From Tyto alba (taxonomy: Eukaryota; Chordata; Aves; Strigiformes; Tytonidae), in NCBI RefSeq assembly GCF_018691265.1, contig NW_024881303.1, forward strand, positions 14,005,777 to 14,069,776: 64,000 bases of DNA. Direction: 5' to 3'. Position 1 is the first letter of the stretch. Each line of letters starts with the position of its first letter. Under the pieces are notes generated by a model, which was given only the letters and a program-made list of their open reading frames with translations, was not told the origin of the DNA and searched no databases. Made by a program: the position numbers and the translations under genes. Positions 52,251 through 64,000 of this stretch are shown piece after piece.

Positions 52251-55200
52251 AATGTCAATAACTGTTTGGTAGTAGGCCAGGGTGAGAGGATATGGTTTTG
52301 TATAGATGACTGTACACATATCATCCCTAAATATCATTCTATGTTTAGCAGGACACAAAATCTCATATTTTGCTCTTTCCTGGCTTAGATGTTCTTGTTG
52401 TTCCAACAGTGCTTTTTAAAATAAAACAGTCCCTTTACCAAGGCCTGAGGGTTATAAAAGCTTTGATTCATTATAAAGGGGAGATCAGATTTATCCTGAA
52501 GTGAACAAAGGCTTTGCACAACCTGAAGGGTGTTCCTGTAGCTTAAAGCCTGTGAGTTTTTAAATCAAAATCTGATGGGCTCTAAGGGCTTAGATCATCC
52601 CCTTCTGAGGTCTCAACTGTTGGAGAAAGACTCAGAGGAAGGTCGTTTCTACAAAGATCCTCTTACAATTTTCTGAGCCTCTCCACCTGCTCTCATCTTT
52701 GATTAGAATCCTCCTTCTGACAAACACATTAAAGCTAGCTCAGCTTTGTAGCATATTGAGTTTTGAAGCAAGTCACTGTAGCCCTAAGCTGTGTGATGAG
52801 TTTGCAGTGTGTCCACACATCTTTTCCCATCCTACTCAGACTCTGTTCCTTCCTACTGCATCAAGAGAAAATACCCTGAGTAATTCTGCAGAGATTTTGG
52901 ATACTGCAGGATGGGAAGTTCTTGCTCATGATGTCAAAATTTGCTAACTCAATTAGGAGAGACCAAAATTCCTGATTCTGTCTTCTAAATGATTGACTTC
53001 CTTAGGACTTTCTATTTGTGCCATTACACTACCAAGTGAGTTTCAAGCAAGTATTTGCCTGAAGAGGAAGAGTGGCAAGATCAGGTTTATTAGTGTCAAT
53101 GTAGGTTTCATAGTATAAATACAGTAGTTATTTTTAAGCATAACCTTGCATCCATAGAATTCTGGGGGACAGATATAAGTACCAAAGTCAAGTCTTAACT
53201 GCAACTTTTTGATGTAGAAAATTACTCAATAATTGGATAAATACTTCTTTTTGTTGAGATCAATGATTTTCTATTAAAATACAAAGGTCTACCCCACACC
53301 TCTCCTTCTGGAGTATGAAATGCTTTTATTAGCATAGAGCTGCTGCCAGAAATAGTAGGTTGGGGGAATCTTGGCAGGGGATTGCTGCTTTTTGCTGGGC
53401 TGGGTTTTTTTTGACGGTACAGTTTGTTTGTATAAGCTCAAAAAGTCTGTAAATCCTTATAAAGTTACACCATTTCTTATGGAGCAAGAAACATTTTATT
53501 TTCATGTTCCCTCTAGATTAGAAATGTATGCTGTATATTTGTCCTGGTAACACGTCAGGAGCCACCTGTGAAGGAGAAAACTGAAGCTAGAGCATGAGGT
53601 GCACAAGACAAGTGGCTTCAGCAGGTGCCCAGTTACAGAACAGGACCAGCTATTGTCCTGGAGAGGATAGTGCAAGTACAAATGTAGAGAAATCATACTT
53701 ACAGTGGACTGAGGAAAGAGTAAGGTGTCACTGACAGAGACAAAAGCTTTGAGTACAAACAGGGGGGTTGAATTGAAGAAGTCTTCAGGTGATTGACAGC
53801 CTTAATGGGAGCAGGCTGGTGGTTCAAAAATGGTAGCTAGAGAGAAAAGAGGAATGGTTTCTCTATGACCAAAGTCTGACAGTGGGAGGTCTGGTCTCAC
53901 ACAGGAAAAGTGCAATGAAATGGAAAGAAGTAACAGGAATTGACAGAAGAAATAAAGAAGGAGCAGAATAGTGGTATAAACTGCTATCTTTATAGTAAAA
54001 TGGGACCCTGGAGAATGACCTGTTTTCATGGATTTTCTACTAGAACTCTTGAAATACAATCAAACACCTGCACCAAATACCAGGAGGAAGGGAAAATGAT
54101 CTTTGTTGATATCTTCTACTTTAATATGTTTAATAACTGTGTAGCTGACTTCTGCACAGCCTGGGTCTGGCAGCCAGGGTTATTTCATACCATAATAGAC
54201 AAGTTAACTGACAATTTTATAGAAAACATTAATATTGCAAATATAGATATTAGCAATATTAGCAACTTGGATAGGGGCTGTATCAATCTTTTGTATTACT
54301 GTTGCACTCAAAATTTTCTGCCCTGAATCCCTGGGTACAGTACAAAGAATTAAAATTCAGCAGTACAGATATTTAAGCATGTGTCAACTTAAACAGGTAG
54401 AGGTCTTAAATCAAAACCTTCTCAGCACGACATTGTTGTACCAGAAGAGAGTTTTTAAACTCAGAGTAAAAGCTCTTAACTTAAGTGACTTCATACAATC
54501 AATTAGGATAACCAAAGGGCAACATCAATAGATATTAGGGCATAGTTTATTACAGCATACACTGAATAGGACATTCTGAATTATATTAAATTGGGATGCC
54601 AAGAATTTTAGAGGAACACTGTTTCACAGGGAAAGGATATGAAATATCAGTACAAGCAGGGACTGGAGGGATATCTTGGACATGACACTTAAAGGAACTT
54701 TGAAGCTAAAATTTTGTATGTGATCTAGCTGGGGTTTCAACAGTTCTATAAAGCTAATGATAAGTCGCTGAAGTGATCAGAGTAGGAATAATTTTTTAGC
54801 ACCCAACTGAGGCAGACAGAGTAAAAAGTCTAGAAACATAGCTATTTAAATATCACAAGCATCTGTCAATCCTGTCTTGTCTGCTGTGTCCATTGACAGC
54901 AGAATTCCTTTTCCTCTCTCTGCTAAGGTACTTTATAGCTATCTCTAATTATATTTATTGTAGGAAGACAGATGGTCTGACTTTTCGAAAATATACATTT
55001 CCTTTATTATATCACAGTTGGGGAATCTGCTGGTGGAAGGAAGAGTTCGTATGCAAAACAGTCTGGATGAGATTCATTCCTAAGTAAAATCTCTTCTGAC
55101 AATAGTAACACAAAGGCAGACCTTACCCTTTTGAGCTGTGAAAAACCTTGAACACACTTTGAAACCTGCTGGAACCCTCATCATTAAGTTCAACATATGC

Positions 55201-56703
55201 TAACACACTTCCTGTCGATCAGCAGATACTGCCATCCATTCTCATTAGACTAAATCAGTTCCTTGGAAGATATCCCAATAAACTGGTGATTCCAATTGAA
55301 CTCTTTCCACTTAATTTGCACCTCATGGGGGTTTTAGCATTATTTCACTTAAAGCTAGTCTGAGACTTCTGCTATCCTCTGTGTGACTTCAGCAGCACTT
55401 TTCCTATAAATAGGGGCTCAAGAATGCATTGCAGAGAAGTGACACGTCTTATGGAGATGCTGGTTTTCAAAGCACTTCCTGATATTTCGAAGTGTGGGTG
55501 TTGAATAGCAAAGTGCTTAACTGGATCTGAAGAACCATAGCCTCACTCACCAGTTCCCATGCGTGGCTGTCCTATAACCTCCATGGACACCAGGCTTATT
55601 TCTCCCAGGCATCTCCCACCTCTCCCTGTGGCCATCACATTTCCTTCCCAGAGCAGATCTCTCCAGTTGCTGTATGCTTACAAAGAAAAATTGAAACTTA
55701 CTCAGCACTTTTCAGCTAGACAATGCTGTACTTAAGCCTCTGTTAAACGTTACATACAAAACCTTAACCTTTTTCTTAAGCATACTAGTGGTTATTCATA
55801 AGTGACTGGCTGGATGTTTGCAGCAATCATCTTGGTTTAGGGCTGAAACTCAGACATCTGCTTTGCCATAGTGAAGTATTAAAAATGTCCAAGATTGAAA
55901 AGGACTGTTTCTTGCATTTGTAAACCCCCCAACTCTCAAATTTGTTTTTCAGCTACATCTTCCTTCAAAAATAAGCTGATGGACTTAATACATATTTTTT
56001 TTTGTTTTTTATTTTTTTAATTTTTTTTTAACAAACAAGCATAGAAGTCAAATAATTCAAAAGAATAAGCAGCCAGGTGTCTACAAGATTATTTTCTTCA
56101 TGTTAATTGAAAAAATACCTTACATTTGCACTATGAAAAAAAGGATAATTTAAACATATTTGCACAAAAGGCATAATAAAGGGCAAGTAAACCTTCTATT
56201 CCAGTTGTCAGGTTAACATGAACATGTAACTGGGAAAATACATGAACGTATGCATTGAGTACAGACCAACTGATGCTCTACCAAAAAGGATTGTGACTTA
56301 GGCCAGTAGTTACTATCCTCCACTTCTTGTAGCAGATGCCTTCTTTATCTCTTCAATCAAGTATCAAATTATTCAGATATTACTGATGGCCTGAATGTAG
56401 AACTAGCTACCAGCAAAATGCTCTTAAGTGTGTTCTTTACACCTGGATCCTGTTACATTCAGCAATACCCACAAGTATATATTGTGTTCTGCTATCATGT
56501 ACATACAGCAGCCCGAACAACGCTGAGTAACTCTACCTATAGAAGCAGAATCAGTGAATTTGCAGAAAAGAGTAACAGTTAATCCAGTGATGAACAACAA
56601 GAATTACAACAGAAATGTATCTGAGATACACATGGCTTTCAGGTATATGATGTACCATTTCCCCATGAAAAAGGAGGACAGAATGGGCTTGTAGTGTGAT
56701 ATA

Positions 56704-56755
56704 TTTGGAATGGGATAGATTTGGACAGGTTTGGAATTGAATAGACTTGGAAGGG
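56704..56755. repeat. 26-bp imperfect tandem duplication
   Basis: Unit 1 starts tttggaatgggatagattt at 56704 and unit 2 starts tttggaattgaatagactt at 56730. About 20 of 26 positions agree. Confidence 0.75.
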
Positions 56756-58853
56756 TAGACACAAAAGTCATTGAAAAAAAAAAAAAAATTGCATGACATA
56801 CAAACAACAAGTTAAGTTAAAACTGACTTAAAGAGAAGGTGCTAGAAGGTGCCTTTAACTCTTTTCCCTCACTAGCCTTCAATTCCTTTATCTTCCTTAT
56901 CCTCTCTGAGGAGTTTGGAAAAGAAGGAAGGAGACCAAGGCAGTTCTTGTGGGAAATGGTAGGGATTGTCAACTATATGTCAGTGACGAGAGATGAAGTC
57001 TCATATTCCAGAGGAATGGAGGCAAGAGGGTAGGAACCCAAGACTTTTGTGTGGATCTCCCCTGAAAACCTCCTTGCCTGTTTCTACCCCATTATCTACA
57101 GTTCTTCCAAAATCCCTATATGACCTGTTGGTGGCTGTTCTCTCATATTTCTCCAGCTCCGTTTTTAAAAGTATTTTCCTCTCCTCCCTGTAATGTTCTG
57201 ACTGGGAGAAAAAAAATGTGTTATCCTGGCAGCCTGGGAGCAGAAGTCACCAGCAGAAAACACAGAGACTTTGACAGGAGAATAAAACTGATGAGAGAAG
57301 TCATAGCAGATGGGGGCAAAGTCTGATAACTGATCAGGAATGATGATAAATGGCCAAAAATTTTCAGCTACCTTTAAGTTCTGTAGCTGAGATCAATCAT
57401 GCATTGAGGGGAAAAAACAACAACAACAGAACCACAAAGACACACAAGAACCCAAGGATTATATAGACAGGAGGTATAACCAAATTTGCATATGTTATAG
57501 ATGTTCCTCAGCCAACACATATTATTGGTTTTAGTGCAAGATTGGAACTCAGTGAACTAATTTAGAGATTACAATAAATTTTAGATATCTTTCATCCAAA
57601 AATAAAATACACATTTTTCAAATGTTTGCTTATACTTAAAGCTTTTCTTAATAAATGGGATAAAATTACTTTTTTGTTGCAGTTTACCAGAGAACAGAAG
57701 CATCAGTTCAACAGCCTTGTGATTTTTCTGCCCTTAAAGGAAGAGCTTTGCTGCAGAAAATATTATAGAATTTCTGCCTGAAATTACCTCAGGCCACCAC
57801 TCATGTAAACCTAATAGATAAATCACTCACTTTTTAGGATGCACCACAAGAGAAAGAAATAAGCGGTTATTGTGAATTTCAGTAACATGAATAAAGCTTT
57901 TTGGGGAAATCCTTGCAACACAGTTTTAAATGTTCAATTTTAAAGTAGCAGTAGGGCAAGCAAACAAAAAGAGATTCCATTACCATAGAAAAAATAATTT
58001 TAAAAAATATTAAATTACGGAAAAGACAATCCCAGTGGTACATTGATTTCCATAGGGGTTTACACTTCATTAGATGCTCACATAATTACCAAGACAGTGC
58101 AGATTTTTTTCAGAAGCCTTTGATTCCTATCATTTTACATTTGCCACCTTTATCTATTGTTTGTAGAATTACACATTATTATTTTTTACAGTGCTACTAA
58201 TCAGTACTATAAACCTTTGAATGACCTTGGAGGCTCTACAGCTTGTCCACTCATTACTGAAGTGGCTCATTCCATCAAGGACTGAGAAGATGCTCTGAGC
58301 TATTTTGGTACCAGATATGTCTCTAGGGCTGAGGATTTCTGTAGTGAAATAGAAGGACTCAAATACTCTATGTGGGAAATACACCACACAAAATCCTCAT
58401 GTACAACTTAAACTCTGCAATGATGATTAAAGAGGCTTGAAGGCAAGAGTAAATAGAGCTATGTGCAGGCTCTTTGCACCTGCATGAACATTACTCTAAT
58501 TGCTTAGGCTTATTTACTTTTCCTCTCACAGCCAGAACCTAGAGATAAGCTTCCATGGCAAATCAGCTTGAATAAAGCAGTCTGCACCAACAGCAGAAGG
58601 AAGTGAGCCCATGAATGTGTTCATTTTACTTTGCAGGCATGAACAGTCCATCATTACAGCCAATTATTGCTACTTCTTCTCTAACCAAACACAAAGCAAA
58701 ACATGAAAATTAAAGCCTTCAAGTTGGCAGTGCACGAACTTAATCAGAATGGGATACCAAGCAGATGACTGGTGGATCCAGGAGAGATGTCATAGCCTTT
58801 GCTTCCCAAGTTGTCTTCAGTGGCTAATGACAAAACTTCTCTAAAATAAAAAA

Positions 58854-58865
58854 GGGGGGGGGGGG
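58854..58865. repeat. G12 homopolymer
   Basis: Twelve consecutive G directly after a six-A run. Prone to length variation and sequencing error. Confidence 0.9.
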
Positions 58866-59570
58866 CAGTGGTGGAGGGTAAGACAGGACAGTACAGACAT
58901 GACACATGAATGGACATTACACAGTTATATGTCTAAACAAACTAGCTAACTCCAGATTCATATCTTCATGCTCATTATTTCTAATTGTCTGAAGCAGAAA
59001 TGCGTGATGTGGCAGTCATGGTATGTCCCTTGTAGTGCCTACTGTCAACCAGAATAAAGGCACTGAAGTAGTTATTGTTATAAACTTGCTGAACCTTAAA
59101 CATATATTCCACATAGAAGAGGTATAGAAGACATGATTGGTTAAATTTAAATGACGGTATAATTGATAATGCTGGTTATAAATTAGTATTTTTCTCTTAT
59201 TAAGAGGTGTTAAAGGCAGGAAATTATATGTAAGTATAACTGGTCTGTTCTGTCAATTAAGAAAAATGAGAGGCAGATCTGATCTCAGGCCTGTGCATGT
59301 TTAAAGGCGAGTGGTAAAAGGCAGACGATCAGGTCGACGAGAGCATTCCCTGACAGCAGTAAGCTACTCAGGGCTGTGGGAATAAAAGGAGATTGCAACA
59401 ATCCACAGGAGGATTTCCAGGCAGTGACTGACAACACGACAGAAACCCAGCTATAACTTCACACATGCCCTGAGAGACTCAAAACTGGCTATTACCACTC
59501 ACGGGTTTTAGTTATAATAGATACTTCTAATAAAACACCGGCTTAAAGCGATTCTGTATATTAGCATATA

Positions 59571-60240
59571 ATCATAGAATATTTTGGGTTGGAAGGGATC
59601 TTTATAGGTCATTTAGTCCAACCTCCCTTGCAATGAGCAGGGGCATCTTCAACTAGATCAGGTTGCTCAGAGCCCCATCCAACCTGGACTTGAATGTTTC
59701 CAGGCATGGGACATCTACCACTTCTTTGGGCAACCTGTTCGAGTGTTTCACCACCCTCACTGTAAAAAAATTCATCCTTATATCTAGCTTAAATCTACCC
59801 TCTTTTAGTTTAAAACCATTACTCCTTGTCTTATCGCAACAGACCCTACTAAAAAGTTTGTTGCCATCTTATAGTCCCCCATTAGGTATTGAAAGGTTGC
59901 AAAAAAGTCTCCATGGAGCATTCTCTTCTCCAGACTGAACCACCACAACTCTCTCAGCTTTTCCTCATAGGAAATGTGTTCCGTCCCTCTGATCACTTTC
60001 ATGGCCCTCCTCTGGACCTGCTCCAACAGGTCCATGACTTTCCTGTGCTAAGGAATCCAGAGCTGGATACATTACTCCAGGTAGGCCCTCACCAGAGCAG
60101 AGTAAATGGGAAGAATCCCCTCCCTCGACCTGCTGGCCACACGTTTTTTGATGCAGCCTAGGGTATGGTTGGCCTTCTAGGCTGCGAGCGCATGTTGTCA
60201 GCTCATGTCCAGGTTTTCATCCACCTGCACCCCCAAGAAG
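59571..60240 (-). mobile_element. CR1 LINE, 5'-truncated copy
   Basis: On the + strand it starts with atcatagaat, the reverse complement of the CR1 3' terminus (attctatgat), followed by ttgggttggaagggatct and the standard CR1 3' region. The - strand at 59805-60035 encodes the C-terminal part of the CR1 reverse transcriptase, with a leucine-rich DLLEQVQRRAMKVIRGTEHI start and SYEEKLRELWWFSLEKR, then runs into stops. The copy is truncated at its 5' end near 60240 and is about 670 bp. It is fairly well preserved, so younger than the CR1 beside it. Confidence 0.93.
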
Positions 60241-60242
60241 AA

Positions 60243-60900
60243 TAGAATGGGAACAACATCATCATGCCATAGTAAAAGTCAGTGGTGCATCCATAAGCTG
60301 ACTATTGTATGCAACTTGGGTTTCTGCATCTCAGAAAAGATACAGGAAAAATAGAAAAAATATAGCAAAGAGCAACAGGATGAGAAAATTGTGGAGCATG
60401 TTCCACGCAAAGTGTAAATACGCAAACAAGTCTCTTCAGCTTGTAGAAGAAATGGCAGAGAGAGAAGAATCCCATGAAATATATCTGAGAATCCATGGGA
60501 AAGCAAGGAAGAAGTAAATAGGAATGATTTCTCATCCCAGACAATAAAAGAACCCGAGGGCATCAAATGACAGGAGCAAGTGACAGACTTAAAACAAAAA
60601 AGGGAAGGCACTTATCCACATAGCACATAGTTAAAAATCTTCCTGCCACCAGATATTATGGATGCTAAAATCACATCTGGATTTAGAAAGTGATAAGAAG
60701 ATGCTACTCTGGTATAAGATCACCTATAAGTAAGAAAGTCCTTTAATTGCAAATTAGCAGAGGCTGGGAGGATATTCTGCGAAATTATGACTCTGTGCTT
60801 GCTCTATTCTTGTACACTACTCTGTGCACCTCTGCTTTCAGACAGGTGGTAGACCAGATGCACCTCTGGCCTGACTAGTACAACTATTCTGTTCTTTAGA
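60243..60900 (+). mobile_element. Ancient CR1/L3-like LINE 3' end
   Basis: The + strand reads as a diverged copy of the 3' end of an old CR1 lineage. It starts with a segment like aatcagtggtgcatcc (here aagtcagtggtgcatccat) and tatgcaacttgg, continues with gaaaagatacag and gcaaagagcaacaggatgag, and ends about 60845-60898 with a CR1 3' tail (gtagaccagatgcacctctg, gcctgac, ctattctgttctt). The coding part is broken beyond function. The elements at 59571 and 60243 meet within a few bases and are in opposite orientation. Confidence 0.7.
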
Positions 60901-63900
60901 CCTTTTATTGGTTTCAGTGAAATATTTAGTTTGGAAAATGTAAGCTGATGAAACCTAGAGGCCAGAAAGGTAAACCATGAAAACAAAATAAATCTGAGAG
61001 AGGAATATCTTGTATTTCATTCCTTCATGGTTAGATACCTTACCAGAATATTTTTATATCCACCTCCCAGAGCTTTTCCTGCTCCATCCTTTTCTACACA
61101 GCCCATTAGCAAATTGCTGCTCCATTTATACTGAGGGGCTCAGCAGTCAGTTAGGAGCTATCCCCGGCTATTCGCAAGGGGGTAATACATGAGTTAAAGG
61201 GTTGGTAAAGATTAATCAGAGTTTGGATATGATCTAGAAACATCCAAGGCAGACAGCCACTCACATTGCTCCCTGCAGGAAAAAAAAAAAAGAGAATGAA
61301 AGACTAGAAGGCCTTCTATAAGACTAGTAGAAATGTTTTGTTTTAACTCTTTTTCAGTGGAAAATTACCCAGTCTGATGGTTGTTCTCTAAAATGATGAT
61401 GCTGGATTTTTTCTCAGACAGTGTCAGATTTTTAAGGGCAAACTTCAGCTTTTCATTTAGAAAGTAATCGAAAGGTGTTCGGTTTGTAACTGCAAACTCA
61501 ACTGAACACTCCGTGTCAGAAATGGCACCAAAGTGTCTCAAGGATTTGTCATTTGGGTCCTTGTCTCGCTGACTTCTCTGCACCATCTGCCCTGAATGAA
61601 CAACAGTTCCCATGAGGTACAGCAGTGATTCAGAGCAAAAATAGACTACGGAATACAGCAGCAGCCCAGGGATCTCATTTAACAAAGCAGAAGCACTCAG
61701 GGGCTATATCTACACTGCAGTGCTCTGGAGGGAACACTTCTGAAATTACATTTTTGGCCAAAAACAGGGAGTTCACCTCTCTACCTCATCCTTCATTTTT
61801 GCAACGTAAATCCTGAATCTGTGGGAGCCTAAATGATTTGTCAGTGCCAATAGGCTTTTCTTTAAAACTTTGGATGCAGAGATTGGGTGCAAACTAGTGG
61901 TGGGCTTAGGAAGAGTTAGGAATGTATCTAGCAAGATTTCTCCACAGTGACAGAGTGGCAACATCTAAGCTTTTTAGAGCAGAAGTCATATTTTGATGAA
62001 GCTTTAATCCTATTACACCTTGCTATTTTAATGCAACATGAGGTCATAAAAGCCAATAAATTTGAATCTGAAAACTTCTAACATCTCAACATGCTGAGCC
62101 AAATGTTTTTGTTTAAGGTATTGTTCTTCTGCCTACAATCACGTTTTAAATATTGCAATAGCTGTTTCCAAACACTGCCCTTCCACCTTGCTTTATTAGT
62201 TAGCATTTGAGTGTGAAGTAGTAAATAGTATTTAGGCCACTGGGGTTTGTAACACTCTGCAGTTTAGAGCAGAAATAGCTGAAGCACTGTTCTTTAATAG
62301 TGGCATAAGTCCTTGTATGAGCAATAAAAGCTGCCACATTCTTTATGAGGCAAACTAAATGATATTAAAATGATGAATGAACTAGTTCCATTTTATTTGT
62401 TCAGCCTTTCCCAGTGCTATTCCCACAACCCAATTTAAATCACCAGCTTGTATTCTACATAAATTCCTATGTGCTTGAAATGCACAGATGCCTGCATAAA
62501 AGCCCTTCAGAATGGCAGTAAAGTTTTATTTTCTTTTCTGGTGAGCAAACAGTTAAAGAATTGAAATGGAGCTGAAATACACAGACAAGATTAATCCCCA
62601 TGTTCTGAGGCAGCTCTTAAGAGAATTTTTCAGGTAGTTTAAGAAACCATCCTGCTTGGCAACCAAGTGCTGCTGGTTATCTATGGGAAGTTGAATCTCA
62701 GATTGATCAGTCCCTCCGGACTACAACACAGAACAATAATGTTCAGATCAAAAGCATCTTGATTATATAATGTAATTGAAAGGTACATAGAACTGGTGTT
62801 GTAGCAGATTTTTTTCCTCCTATGAGAATGAAAAAATCTCCAAATTTATCTTCTTTTCAAAATTAAGGGTAAGCACTTGCTTCCTGTGACATGTTTATGA
62901 CCTATTAATTAGTTCCTACAAGGATAGCTGGAATCCCAGCCCTGCTTTAATATGGTTCAAGGAGCTAAAATTACCTTCATCCCAACATCTCAAGATATAA
63001 ACTGAAAGAAATCAAACACGTCTCACTGAAGTTTGGCTGAGATCAAATATGGATCTCCAAGGTGCTATCTTTAGTGCTGGTGGAGAGGAGGGGAAGGAGG
63101 GAGAAGAGAAGGAGGGAGAAAAAGAGCACACAAGTGAGCACACCAGAACAATTAAACTGCCAACCGAGCAATCTGTCAACTAAAGTCTGTAACCCATGGT
63201 TTATTTTAAATGAACACTTGAAGCCCAGTGGTCATCATGTGCTATATGTCACCAGTCTGCTCCAGGCCTTACCTGTACAGGAGGATTTTTTAGCTCAAGT
63301 CTTGAGTTTTAAAGAACCTCTGCTCAGTCTCTGGTGTATTAGGACAGACACATATGCCTAAGGAATAGGCCTAATTGGATAAGAAATGGTAAGACAAAAA
63401 TAGAGTTAGGATAGTCATTTGCCATGGATAGCACTGTAAACCTAATAAGTAAATCTGTAAATTTTCTAAGATCTTTTGCTGTTACACACCTCATAATTTC
63501 AATGCAGTTAGTTTAAATTACTTGAAAGTCACCTATTTAGGTAACTAAGATCTGGGTTAAAAAACCCACTATTTTTTATTTCATTTGCTCCCCACCAACA
63601 CAAAAGATATAACTTCATCTGAGCTGTATTTATAAGTTTAGAGGAAGAGCTGAGAAATTGTTCATCCCATAGTGACGTGAATTGCCTGGAAGAACAGTTC
63701 CCATGATGTGTTTCCTTCCATAACTCTCCCAACAAAATTGAACAAGCAAGTAAAATCCAATAAATAGAAACGTGGTATACGGATTAGTTTGGAACAAGTT
63801 CATTGATTGTCATGGGAACAGCTACAGCTACCATCAGAAGTGTAACAGAACACAAGTTTATTTCTCTTCTTCCTTATTTGTTACTAATTTTTATCAGAAT

Positions 63901-64000
63901 GACTACTGAAGATGCTTTTCACACAGAGAACAGAGTGTAATTAAAGGAAATTGCTTAGTCACTACACCAGCACCATGAGATCTGTTCATGGGAAAATGTC
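60901..64000. other. Non-coding sequence to the window end
   Basis: No exon recognised. It contains an A tract at about 61280-61291 and the purine tract at 63082-63126. The - strand frame at 61365-61685 (106 residues) has no domain I recognise and lacks clear splice context. Confidence 0.45.
63082..63126. repeat. 45-bp homopurine tract
   Basis: From 63082 to 63126 every base is A or G, built from ggag/ggaa/ggga units with several GGG and GGGG runs. Such tracts can form triplex or G-rich structures; that is general knowledge, not shown here. Confidence 0.85.

Larger units (their letters stand above)
52251..59570. other. Non-coding sequence within the presumed large intron
   Basis: No exon or repeat family is recognised apart from the entries listed separately here: the 26-bp duplication at 56704-56755 and the G12 run at 58854-58865. 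A long T-rich run lies at about 55996-56030. Open frames of up to 128 residues (53940-54326) have no recognisable domain. Confidence 0.45.
37799..64000 (+). other. Downstream intron of the BEGAIN-like gene, running off the window
   Basis: After the gtaagt donor at 37799 no continuation of the coiled coil is visible, although the frame must resume in phase 0. If the gene runs on, this is one intron of more than 26 kb. It contains the LTRs at about 38661 and 51702, the putative retrocopy at 48418 and the CR1 pair at 59571-60900. That it is all one intron is inferred from not finding the next exon, and a short or diverged exon could be missed by eye. Confidence 0.5.

Noticed and set aside
53940..54326. 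128-residue frame on the + strand
   Set aside because: It is Asn/Ile/Asp-rich at the end, as AT-rich DNA gives, shows no domain and overlaps another frame on the - strand.
59663..59938. 91-residue + strand frame
   Set aside because: It is the antisense of the CR1 reverse transcriptase end.
60279..60611. 110-residue minus-strand hydrophobic frame
   Set aside because: It is the antisense of the ancient CR1 coding region; the apparent membrane segments come from antisense of Lys/Arg-rich codons.
61365..61685. 106-residue minus-strand frame
   Set aside because: No recognised domain, no clear splice borders and no neighbouring exons.
1..64000. CRISPR arrays, operons, prophage or bacterial mobile systems
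   Set aside because: There are no regularly spaced repeats, no ribosome-binding-site-led tandem genes and no long frames; the sequence is vertebrate.

Overview
The window is vertebrate nuclear DNA, most likely from a bird. Three things point to birds: CR1 LINE 3' ends of the avian type, a solo LTR of the kind bird genomes carry for ERVL, and a roughly 1.1 kb GC-rich LTR of a family widespread in birds. The background is AT-rich, non-coding and full of stop codons. There are no bacterial-style operons, CRISPR arrays or phage modules. Most open reading frames of 60 to 130 residues are chance frames in non-coding DNA or lie inside transposable elements.

The only protein-coding signal I can support is two consecutive internal exons on the + strand, at 31231-31392 and 37732-37798. 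They have canonical AG/GT borders and matching splice phase. Together they encode about 75 residues of a highly charged coiled coil that I recognise as the N-terminal region of BEGAIN (brain-enriched guanylate kinase-associated protein), or a close BEGAIN-like paralogue. I did not find the start-codon exon upstream or the next exon downstream. On this reading the window is mostly intron: a 6.3 kb intron between the two exons, more than 26 kb after the second, and up to 31 kb of intron or 5' flank before the first.

From left to right: 1-31 kb is mainly unannotated AT-rich sequence. It holds an old minus-strand CR1 relic (about 7.49-7.79 kb), a minus-strand solo LTR with a perfect 5-bp target-site duplication (12162-13255), a GC-rich patch with an 18-bp minisatellite (about 23.94-24.65 kb), an AT microsatellite (27.1 kb), a 36-bp tandem duplication (29.8 kb) and a possible MIR-like SINE (30.1 kb). 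The two exons follow at 31-38 kb. Just after exon B lies a + strand retroviral LTR of alpharetrovirus-like layout (about 38661-39062). At 48.4 kb a 38-nt poly(T) tract next to a reverse-complement AATAAA suggests a minus-strand retrocopied transcript. A + strand ERVL-type solo LTR is at 51702-52250. At 59.57-60.90 kb two CR1 elements of different age and opposite orientation abut. The last 3 kb holds a 45-bp pure purine tract.

I see no previously undescribed gene system. The items most worth checking are the poly(A)-tailed retrocopy (uncommon in birds), the composite CR1 junction, the internally repeated LTR next to the gene's exon, and the identity of the BEGAIN-like gene.
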